Below are positions 1 through 5,310 of a stretch of 21,122 bases of DNA, one piece after another (position 1 is the first letter of the stretch; each line of letters begins with the position of its first letter). Source of the stretch: a virus. Position numbers and translations under genes: made by a program. The notes beneath the pieces are model-generated. The model was not told the origin of the DNA, searched no databases, and was given only the letters and a program-made list of their open reading frames with translations. Location: positions 1 to 21,122 of IMG/VR virus record IMGVR_UViG_3300032050_000963; one strand, 5' to 3'.

Positions 1-11
1 GCGAAGGCGCG

Positions 12-218
12 ATGGGCAAGCTCATCGGCAAAGGTTTTGGCGGCATCCTGCCAGCGGCTATTGCACGCAGCGCCCAGAAAGACGCGGCTGAAGAAGAGCG
101 CCAGAAGGCCATTGCGGCTTCTGCGCAAGGCCAAGGCATGAAAAAGGGCGGCATGACGGCGTCCCAACGTGCCGACGGCTGCGCTCAGCGCGGTAAAACC
201 AAAGGCAAGATGGTGTAA
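12..218 (+). CDS. Small basic protein with C-terminal DGCAQRGKTKG tag (possibly 5' truncated)
   Basis: Function not recognised. The 68 residues from the ATG start with a Gly/Lys/Ile-rich segment (MGKLIGKGFGG), continue with a charged helix (AQKDAAEEERQK) and end with the tag DGCAQRGKTKGKMV. The reading frame stays open to the first base of the window, so this may be the C-terminal part of a longer protein. A possible ribosome site (GAAGG at 3-7) would support the ATG as a true start. The next gene also has 68 residues and carries the same tag at the same position (residues 55-65). A KKGGM motif at 45-49 resembles Gly-Gly motifs elsewhere in the window. It is probably a virion-associated or head-proximal accessory protein, but that rests only on its position upstream of the tail adaptors. 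Confidence 0.6.
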   Translation: MGKLIGKGFGGILPAAIARSAQKDAAEEERQKAIAASAQGQGMKKGGMTASQRADGCAQRGKTKGKMV

Positions 219-220
219 CC

Positions 221-427
221 ATGAACGATACTCCGCGCATGAGGTCTGCCAAAAAGATATACGAGGACATGCTCAATGCACCAACTCGTCCGTCTACAGG
301 GCACACATCCAAAGCCATGGACATGGCCGACAAAATGTTTGCGCCGGAGAAGAAAGCCAAAGGCGGCTATGTGAAGGCCGCTGATGGCTGCGCTCAGCGC
401 GGCAAGACCAAAGGGCGGATCGTATGA
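221..427 (+). CDS. Small basic protein with the same C-terminal tag
   Basis: 68-residue Lys-rich protein of unknown function, starting two bases after the preceding stop. A predicted helical middle (residues 8-45, rich in Met, Lys and Ala) leads to KAKGGYVKAADGCAQRGKTK. The tag DGCAQRGKTKG is shared with the preceding gene and is encoded partly by an identical 17-bp stretch. Outside the tag the two proteins do not align by eye, so this looks like a shared short peptide rather than a simple whole-gene duplication. The stop codon overlaps the next start (ATGA at 424-427), implying translational coupling. Confidence 0.72.
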   Translation: MNDTPRMRSAKKIYEDMLNAPTRPSTGHTSKAMDMADKMFAPEKKAKGGYVKAADGCAQRGKTKGRIV

Positions 428-699
428 GAGCCAGCCGTGGTATGGGGGACATCGCCCCTTCCAAAATGCCCAAAGGCAAGCGCACAGCTCGCCGGGATGA
501 CACCGACTTTACGCAATATGCTGAAGGCGGTAAAGTCAATGCGGCGGGCAATTACACCAAGCCCGGTCTGCGCAAGCGGATCGTGAGTCAAGTCAAAGCT
601 GCTGCAACGCATGGCACCGGTGCTGGCCAGTGGTCAGCCCGTAAGGCTCAGCTTGTGGCCAAGAAGTACAAGGCCGCTGGGGGTTCTTACCGTGACTAA
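424..699 (+). CDS. Small basic phage protein (NAAGNYTKPGLRKR family)
   Basis: 91 residues, strongly basic (Arg and Lys throughout). Two blocks stand out: QYAEGGKVNAAGNYTKPGLR (31-50) and GTGAGQWSARKAQLVAKKY (66-84). From memory, this 'GNYTKPGxRKR ... GQWSARKAQxxAKxYKxxGGxY' pattern recurs in small proteins near head/tail genes of many environmental phages; I know of no assigned function. The sequence suggests nucleic-acid or scaffold contact but shows no catalytic motif. The start overlaps the upstream stop by ATGA, and the C-terminus overlaps the start of the nuclease gene by 8 bp. Confidence 0.75.
   Translation: MRASRGMGDIAPSKMPKGKRTARRDDTDFTQYAEGGKVNAAGNYTKPGLRKRIVSQVKAAATHGTGAGQWSARKAQLVAKKYKAAGGSYRD
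678..684 (+). promoter_or_regulatory. G-rich ribosome site that decides the nuclease start
   Basis: The run of G around 678-684 (ctggggg) lies 8-10 bases before a GTG at 692. It supports that GTG rather than the in-frame ATG at 611, which would add a 27-residue extension lying in the body of the upstream gene and lacking a family-like sequence. Confidence 0.45.
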
Positions 700-1129
700 G
701 GTCTGCAAACACTGTGGAAGCGAAAAGCCGCACACCGATTTTTATTTGTTTTTTGACAAATGGGCCGGTAAAAGCTACATGAGCGCTCGGTGTAAACCTT
801 GCCACCAGCAACACAAAAAGCAGAACCCTAATACGCCAAGAAACAACAAAGCCGAGAAGTTGCAGTTACGGTACGGATTGACGTACGAGCGCTGGGAAAC
901 CTTGCGCGAAACCGAAAACTACGCTTGTATGATTTGCGGCATAACCGAAGACGAGATGGGGAAGCGCCTTGACGTAGACCACTGTCATGCTTCAGGTAAG
1001 TTTCGGGGCGTCTTGTGTAACCCTTGCAACAATATTTTGGGGCATGCCCGTGATAACCCGGCTATTCTTGAAGCTGCCGCCAAGTATTTGCACGAGAATG
1101 CAGACGGCTACAAAGGGGGACTGACGTGA
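692..1129 (+). CDS. Endonuclease VII-like HNH nuclease with N-terminal zinc ribbon
   Basis: 145 residues from the GTG start. The C-terminal domain matches the recombination endonuclease VII family (T4 gp49): CxxC at 79/82, the LDVDHCH motif with D96-H97 and H99, CxxC at 109/112 followed by N113, then the GHARDNPAILEAAAKYL helix. The C82-D96 spacing and the C112-N113 step match T4 gp49 (C26-D40, C61-N62), so both zinc and catalytic residues appear intact. An extra Cys4 ribbon (C5, C8, C34, C37) precedes it. T4 gp49 resolves branched DNA before packaging; related stand-alone HNH genes act as homing nucleases. Its insertion between two small basic protein genes suggests a mobile origin, but the GTGA overlap with the next gene shows it is well integrated. 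The family call is strong; the biological role is open. Confidence 0.88.
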   Translation: MTKVCKHCGSEKPHTDFYLFFDKWAGKSYMSARCKPCHQQHKKQNPNTPRNNKAEKLQLRYGLTYERWETLRETENYACMICGITEDEMGKRLDVDHCHASGKFRGVLCNPCNNILGHARDNPAILEAAAKYLHENADGYKGGLT

Positions 1130-1359
1130 AGGCTCCCCAGAGATCCCTCAAAGACTGGGGCGACCAGAAGTGGCGCACCAAGAGTGGGAAGCCGTCTTCA
1201 AAAACAGGTGAGCGTTACTTGCCGGAGAAGGCGATAAAATCGCTCAGCCACGCAGAGTATGCGGCCACCACAAGAGCCAAGCGTGCTGGTAAGGCGGCGG
1301 GCAAACAGTTTGTGGCCCAGCCCAAGACCATCGCCAAAAAGACAGCGAGCTTCAGATGA
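1126..1359 (+). CDS. Small basic phage protein (SLKDWGDQKWRTKSGKPS family)
   Basis: 77 residues, about a third Lys or Arg. GTG start inside GTGA, shared with the stop of the nuclease gene. The blocks SLKDWGDQKWRTKSGKPS (7-24), GERYLPEKAIKSLSHAEYAA (28-47) and a basic C-terminal helix ending KKTASFR are, from memory, a recurring small-protein pattern in environmental phage genomes with no assigned function. No enzymatic motif is visible. High positive charge and the neighbourhood of other basic small proteins fit a DNA-binding or virion-packaged role, which is inference. The ATGA overlap at 1356-1359 couples it to the LAGLIDADG gene. Confidence 0.75.
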   Translation: MKAPQRSLKDWGDQKWRTKSGKPSSKTGERYLPEKAIKSLSHAEYAATTRAKRAGKAAGKQFVAQPKTIAKKTASFR

Positions 1360-1970
1360 CAACCACAGACGCATATTTGGCAGGACTTTTTGATGGCGAA
1401 GGGTGTGTTTCGATGCACCTCGCAAAAGCAGGGTACGTGTCTGTGCAGGTCAAGGTGTCGATGTGCGATCGCGCCCCTGTAGCAGCGCTGTTTAAACGCT
1501 TTGGTGGCAGCATGGCGGATGGGCAGCAGCAAACCAAAACCGGTCGAAACATTTTTACGTGGTCCGTGTTTAATGCGGAGTGCGTGGAAGCCCTCCGTGT
1601 TTTTTCGGAGTTGTGTTTGGTGAAAAACGTGGTTGCCGCTGCCGCACTACCAACTGCGGAAAACATGGCAGCTAACCCTACTCGTGGGGTACTGTCCCAA
1701 GCTGAAAAAGGCGCAAGAGTAGAAGCTGCGCAGCTCATTGCCCGCATCAACAAACCGGTCGGTAGCCGTCGTGTGTTGGATGCTGCTGCGGTTGATGCGT
1801 ACATGCGACCAAAACGTATGGGTGGCGGCAAGCGCGTACGGCTATCTGATGGTCGAATCTTTGACACCACGCAGTCCGCCGCTGATGCGTTAGGAGTTTC
1901 TATTTCTGCGGTATCCTTGGCTAAACGCAAAGGCACCCGTACAGCGGGCTTACTGGTGGAGGCCGCATGA
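1356..1970 (+). CDS. Freestanding LAGLIDADG homing endonuclease with NUMOD1-like C-terminus
   Basis: 204 residues. The N-terminus carries one LAGLIDADG-type motif, YLAGLFDGEGCVSM (7-20), with the expected catalytic acid at E15. Only one motif is seen, so the enzyme would act as a homodimer, as single-motif members do. Residues about 160-200 (LSDGRIFDTTQSAADALGVS, then ISAVSLAKRKG) look like a NUMOD1-type helix-turn-helix DNA-binding module, common at the ends of homing endonucleases. Such enzymes cut an intronless or insert-free allele and spread their own gene by repair. The gene starts inside the previous stop (ATGA) and ends inside the next start (ATGA), so no surrounding intron or intein is apparent: it is freestanding. 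It lies directly upstream of the tail-adaptor gene, a plausible homing target. Confidence 0.82.
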   Translation: MTTTDAYLAGLFDGEGCVSMHLAKAGYVSVQVKVSMCDRAPVAALFKRFGGSMADGQQQTKTGRNIFTWSVFNAECVEALRVFSELCLVKNVVAAAALPTAENMAANPTRGVLSQAEKGARVEAAQLIARINKPVGSRRVLDAAAVDAYMRPKRMGGGKRVRLSDGRIFDTTQSAADALGVSISAVSLAKRKGTRTAGLLVEAA

Positions 1971-2665
1971 CAACATCTGGCGTTGCAAATTTTACGTTGG
2001 ATTTAGCAGAAATCGTCGAGGAGGCGTTTGAGCGCGTGGGCTCGGAGATGCGTACGGGCTACGATTTGCGCACGGCTCGCCGGTCGCTGAACCTGATGTT
2101 TGCTGACTGGGCCAACCGTGGCATCAATATGTGGACGTTCGAGCAGGGCTCCATCAACCTGATACCGGGCCAAGCGACATATAACCTCCCCGCCGACACT
2201 GTGGACTTGCTTGAGCACGTCATTCGTACAGGCGCGGGCAGCGCTTCAACACAGGCTGACCTGACCATCACCCGGATCAGCGTCTCGACCTACGCCACGA
2301 TCCCCAACAAGCTCCAACAGGCCCGTCCGATTCAGGTCTGGATTGAGCGCCTGAATACCCCACGCATCACCGTCTGGCCTGTGCCAGATAACTCTCAGCC
2401 CTACACCTTCGTGTACTGGCGCTTGAAGCGCATCCAAGACGCTGGCAACGGCGTCAACACGATGGACATGCCGTTCCGGTTCTTACCCTGCATGGTGGCA
2501 GGCTTGGCTTATTACTTGGCCCTGAAGGTGCCCGGTGGAGCTGAGCGTCTGGGTGTTTTGAAAGAGCAGTATGATACGGCGTGGCAACTGGCTGCAGATG
2601 AAGACAGAGAAAAAGCCGCAATTAGATTCGTTCCACGTCGCCAGTACATCGGGGGCGGTACGTAA
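1967..2665 (+). CDS. P22 gp4-like tail accessory / head-tail adaptor
   Basis: 232 residues. The start AEIVEEAFERVG, the RTARRSLNLMFADWANRGIN block (34-53) and the later MPFRFLPCMVAGLAYYLALK are typical of the podoviral tail accessory factor related to P22 gp4, which forms a ring between portal and tail and helps close the channel after packaging. Pattern: an N-terminal helical bundle, a central beta region with ARPIQVWIERLNTPRITVWP, then a C-terminal helical pair. Length is in the usual range. The start is fixed by GGTGGAGG at about 1952-1959 and by ATGA overlap with the homing endonuclease. It is followed directly by the zinc-ribbon gene. Family call by recognition only; no enzymatic function is expected. 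Confidence 0.78.
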   Translation: MTTSGVANFTLDLAEIVEEAFERVGSEMRTGYDLRTARRSLNLMFADWANRGINMWTFEQGSINLIPGQATYNLPADTVDLLEHVIRTGAGSASTQADLTITRISVSTYATIPNKLQQARPIQVWIERLNTPRITVWPVPDNSQPYTFVYWRLKRIQDAGNGVNTMDMPFRFLPCMVAGLAYYLALKVPGGAERLGVLKEQYDTAWQLAADEDREKAAIRFVPRRQYIGGGT

Positions 2666-3055
2666 ATGGGCAATCGTTTTGCCAGTGCCAAGAATTCGAT
2701 TGCGCAGTGTGACCGCTGCGGCTTTCGCTTCAAGCTCAAGGAGCTACGCAAGCTGGTTGTAAAGACCAAGATCAACAACGTCTTGGTGTGCAACTCCTGT
2801 TTTGACCCGGATCACCCACAACTGCAGCTCGGTATGTACCCAGTGGACGACCCACAAGCGGTGCGTAACCCCCGCAGGGACACAACATACGTGACGGCCG
2901 GAACCAACGTGGCAGGTTTTCCAACAGGCGGCAGCCGGGACATTCAGTGGGGCTGGGCCCCCGTTGGGGGTTCCCGATTCTTCGATGACGCGTTGACACC
3001 AAACACTTTGGTATTGACTGCCGCAATCGGTCAAGTGACAATCTCAACATCCTAA
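2666..3055 (+). CDS. Zinc-ribbon virion-associated protein
   Basis: 129 residues; start codon abuts the preceding TAA. Residues 15-45 form a Cys4 ribbon: C15-x2-C18 and C42-x2-C45 separated by a basic helix-like stretch. It is followed by FDPDHPQLQLGMYPVDDPQA, a block I recall as strongly conserved in related environmental phages. The C-terminal half (IQWGWAPVGGSRFFDD, then beta-prone TLVLTAAIGQVTISTS) resembles a small beta-sandwich. No catalytic residues are visible. Its position between two adaptor-type genes argues for a structural job at the head-tail junction, with zinc stabilising the fold or contacting DNA. That role is inference; the ribbon itself is clear. Confidence 0.75.
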   Translation: MGNRFASAKNSIAQCDRCGFRFKLKELRKLVVKTKINNVLVCNSCFDPDHPQLQLGMYPVDDPQAVRNPRRDTTYVTAGTNVAGFPTGGSRDIQWGWAPVGGSRFFDDALTPNTLVLTAAIGQVTISTS

Positions 3056-3065
3056 GGAGTTCATC

Positions 3066-3242
3066 ATGGACGCAAAGAAAGCAGTTCGCAAACACGAGGC
3101 CAACATGCACCCCGGTCAAAAGCCTACCAAGCTGCGTGCTGGTGGTAAGACCAACAGCGACATGCTGAAAATGGGTCGCAACTTGGCTAAAGTCGCCAAC
3201 CAAAAAGCGCCGACCCGTACCGTGCGCGGAACAGGCATCTGA
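3066..3242 (+). CDS. 58-residue basic protein with TVRGTGI end
   Basis: A short gene with a strong ribosome site (AAGGAG at 3054-3059). The product starts MDAKKAVRKHEANMHPGQKP and ends APTRTVRGTGI. It is highly basic with no predicted membrane segment. The middle, LRAGGKTNSDML, contains the Gly-Gly motif seen in other proteins here. Its C-terminal RGTG also occurs in the next protein (KIRGTGAATKG), as though the two belong to one small family or share a binding peptide. Function unknown; probably a virion or assembly accessory factor by context. Confidence 0.7.
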   Translation: MDAKKAVRKHEANMHPGQKPTKLRAGGKTNSDMLKMGRNLAKVANQKAPTRTVRGTGI

Positions 3243-3244
3243 TC

Positions 3245-3448
3245 ATGGCCACATCCTACAAAACCAAACCGGCCCCCAAGCAGGCCGTGCTGCCCAAGGT
3301 CAACGCCATGAAGCACATGGCGGACACCAACGTGACTGTGGCCAATAACCATAGCAACGAGTACCCCGGCGTCAAAACCTCGGGTATCAAGATTCGTGGC
3401 ACTGGCGCGGCCACCAAGGGCGTCATGGCCCGTGGCCCAATGGCATGA
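3245..3448 (+). CDS. Small basic protein with RGTGAATKG...ARGPMA end
   Basis: 67 residues starting two bases after the previous stop, likely translated by coupling since no good ribosome site is present. The end, GIKIRGTGAATKGVMARGPM, is, from memory, a recurring C-terminal signature in environmental podovirus-like phages. The body is Lys/Asn/Thr-rich with no hydrophobic core obvious enough for a stable globular fold, so it may be disordered or fold on binding. Function unknown; it precedes the adaptor gene, whose ribosome site (GAGG) overlaps this stop codon. Confidence 0.72.
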   Translation: MATSYKTKPAPKQAVLPKVNAMKHMADTNVTVANNHSNEYPGVKTSGIKIRGTGAATKGVMARGPMA

Positions 3449-3456
3449 GGTAAGGC

Positions 3457-4119
3457 ATGACCTACACCGAGTTGCAAGCAGCGATCTGCGATTACACGCA
3501 GAACTTTGATCAGGACTTTGTTTCAAACATCCCGGTGTTTGTACAGCAGGCCGAGCAGCGCATTTTCAACACGGTGCAGTTTCCTTCGTTGCGTCGCAAC
3601 GTGACAGGGGCTACTTCCTCCAACAACAAGTATCTGGCTTGCCCAGCCGACTTCTTGGCGTCTTATTCCATCGCTGCGGTGGCTCCTGACGGCTCCTACG
3701 AGTATTTGCTCAACAAGGACGTCAACTTCATCCGGCAGGCGTACCCCACCCCTTCTTCCACCGGGTTCCCCAAGTACTACGCGCTGTTTGGCCCGTCTTT
3801 TGCCAACAGTGATGAGCTGTCGTTCATTTTGGGTCCAACGCCTGATGCGCGGTATGTCGTGGAGCTGCACTACTTCTTCTACCCCGAGTCGATCTCCGTG
3901 ACGGCTGATGGGCGGACGTGGCTGGGTGACAACTTTGATACGGTGCTGCTGTATGGCTCTTTGGTTGAAGCGATCACGTTCATGAAGGGTGAGCAAGACA
4001 TGGTGGCTTTGTACGACGGCAAGTACAAAGAGGCGCTCGCACTTGCAAAACGTCTGGGTGACGGACTCGAAAGACAAGACGCTTACCGCTCTGGGCAGTA
4101 CCGACAGGCGGTGACTTGA
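3457..4119 (+). CDS. SU10-like phage adaptor protein
   Basis: 220 residues. The N-terminus MTYTELQAAICDYTQNFDQ followed by IPVFVQQAEQRIFNTVQFPS is characteristic of the adaptor family typified by phage SU10, whose ring connects the portal to the tail nozzle. The central beta domain runs from about residue 50 to 150 (YLACPADFLASYSIAAV, then FPKYYALFGPSF). C-terminal helices (LLYGSLVEAITFMKGEQDM, then YKEALALAKRLGDGLERQ) close the fold. The length fits. The ribosome site GAGG at 3447-3450 overlaps the previous stop. With the gp4-like gene this gives two adaptor-type proteins for one neck, which is normal for podoviruses with a multi-ring connector. Confidence 0.75.
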   Translation: MTYTELQAAICDYTQNFDQDFVSNIPVFVQQAEQRIFNTVQFPSLRRNVTGATSSNNKYLACPADFLASYSIAAVAPDGSYEYLLNKDVNFIRQAYPTPSSTGFPKYYALFGPSFANSDELSFILGPTPDARYVVELHYFFYPESISVTADGRTWLGDNFDTVLLYGSLVEAITFMKGEQDMVALYDGKYKEALALAKRLGDGLERQDAYRSGQYRQAVT

Positions 4120-4120
4120 T

Positions 4121-4528
4121 ATGGCGTTTGACCAAACTCTCACCACGCAGGCCAAGTTCATTGCACTGCAGGCTCTGGCTACAGGCACGCTCAAGATGGC
4201 CTTGTATACCGCCAATGCGGACCTTGGCGCTGGCACGCTGGTGTACACCACAACCGATGAGGTTGTTGGTACAGGCTACACTGCTGGCGGCAATACGCTG
4301 ACCAACGTGACGGTTCAGCAGTCTGGCACAACGGCTTTTTTGGACTTCGACAACGTGGTCTGGAACCCGGCCAGCTTCACTGCACGCGGTGCGCTTATCT
4401 ACAATACAAGTCTTGGCAATTTGGCCGTGGCGGTGTTGGACTTCGGGGCCGATAAAACGACCACCACAACTTTCACTGTGCAGACACCGGCCAACACGGC
4501 TGACGCTGCGCTCATACGTTTCGCATAA
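4121..4528 (+). CDS. Probable structural beta protein of the tail/fibre region
   Basis: 135 residues beginning MAFDQTLTTQAKFIALQALA, with the block YTTTDEVVGTGYTAGG (45-60) and the ARGALIYNTSLGNLAVAVLD region. From memory this family ('MALNQTLTxQAK ... EVxGTGYTAGG ... ARGALIYNxS..NKAVAVLDFG') is common in tailed phages next to tail-fibre genes, but its role has not been assigned that I know of. It is almost all beta-prone and Thr/Gly-rich, without signal peptide or catalytic motif. The gene follows the adaptor by one base. A minor virion or decoration protein is the best guess. Confidence 0.7.
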   Translation: MAFDQTLTTQAKFIALQALATGTLKMALYTANADLGAGTLVYTTTDEVVGTGYTAGGNTLTNVTVQQSGTTAFLDFDNVVWNPASFTARGALIYNTSLGNLAVAVLDFGADKTTTTTFTVQTPANTADAALIRFA

Positions 4529-4537
4529 GGAGCGATC

Positions 4538-5119
4538 ATGTCTATCGAAAAAGCAAGTTCTACAGATACCGTGGCAGCAGGCGTCAGCGCCACACGCTCT
4601 TTTGGCGAGGGTCTCAAGGGTGGCGGTGTGTTCAAGATCGCGTGCCACAGCGAAGACGGTAGCCTGAAGTGGGAAGCTGAGTCGCACAACCTCGTGGTGA
4701 ACGTGGGCCTGCAGGACATGAACACCAAGTACTTTAGCGGTAGCAGCTACACCGCTACGTGGTTCCTCGGTCTGTACGGTTCGGGCAGCACCAACAACCC
4801 CGCCGATGGCGACACGATGGCTTCACATGCAGGATGGACAGAAGTTACGGCATACAGCCAGTCCACACGTCCGGCTTGCTCTTTTGGTACGGCCACCACG
4901 GCTGACCCTTCGGTGATTTCAAACTCGGCTTCGCCTGCTACGTACAGCATCAACGGCACTACGGTGGTTGGTGGGGCGTTCCTGACAAGCAACAACACCA
5001 AAGGTGGCACGACAGGTATCTTGTTTTCCGCTGCTGATTTCCAAGCTCCGGGCGACCGCAGTGTGGTGTCCGGTGACACCATTACAGTATCGTATACTTT
5101 TTCCCTTGACGCTGCTTGA
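4538..5119 (+). CDS. Probable phage structural protein (beta-rich)
   Basis: 193 residues with a strong AAGGAG site (4527-4532) overlapping the preceding TAA. Two parts are visible: a polar N-terminus, then a beta-rich domain starting around FKIACHSEDGSLKWEAESHN, with WFLGLYGSGS and a long C-terminal region ending GDTITVSYTFSLDAA. The 'Lxw...HNLVVNVGLQDM' stretch is typical of virion proteins found beside fibres in many tailed phages (recall, not a search). No enzymatic motif. It most likely sits on the tail or capsid surface; the exact role is unknown. Confidence 0.68.
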   Translation: MSIEKASSTDTVAAGVSATRSFGEGLKGGGVFKIACHSEDGSLKWEAESHNLVVNVGLQDMNTKYFSGSSYTATWFLGLYGSGSTNNPADGDTMASHAGWTEVTAYSQSTRPACSFGTATTADPSVISNSASPATYSINGTTVVGGAFLTSNNTKGGTTGILFSAADFQAPGDRSVVSGDTITVSYTFSLDAA

Positions 5120-5127
5120 GGTGAATC

Positions 5128-5307
5128 ATGGCCACTAAATTCGCACGAAATCAAGTTGTCAAAGTCCGCACGGTTGTCCCCGAGGGCCCCGTACTTGCGC
5201 TGCGCATGGACGAAGATGGCGTGGTCCATTACCTGTTGCAGTGGGTTGACCAAGATGGCAACCAGCAAGAGCGTTGGTTTGCTGAAGATGTACTGACAGG
5301 GGTTTGA
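5128..5307 (+). CDS. 59-residue small beta-barrel-like protein
   Basis: A short gene with ribosome site GAGGTGA (5118-5124) and a clean stop three bases before the fibre gene. The product alternates charged and hydrophobic residues: NQVVKVRTVVPEGPVLALRM, then VVHYLLQWVD and QERWFAEDVLTGV. The pattern resembles small SH3/KOW-like barrels such as the DUF2158/YodC type (a 'V..G..V.....RWF....L' layout). That resemblance is by eye and uncertain. No known function; position directly before a tail fibre suggests a virion accessory or fibre-assembly role. Confidence 0.65.
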   Translation: MATKFARNQVVKVRTVVPEGPVLALRMDEDGVVHYLLQWVDQDGNQQERWFAEDVLTGV

Positions 5308-5310
5308 TAT

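Noticed and set aside
1352-1936. 194-residue minus-strand frame opposite the LAGLIDADG gene
   Set aside because: The sense frame has a clear family motif and start/stop coupling; the antisense one has neither.
3523-4251. 242-residue minus-strand frame
   Set aside because: Antisense shadow of the SU10-like adaptor, low family likeness, no start signal.
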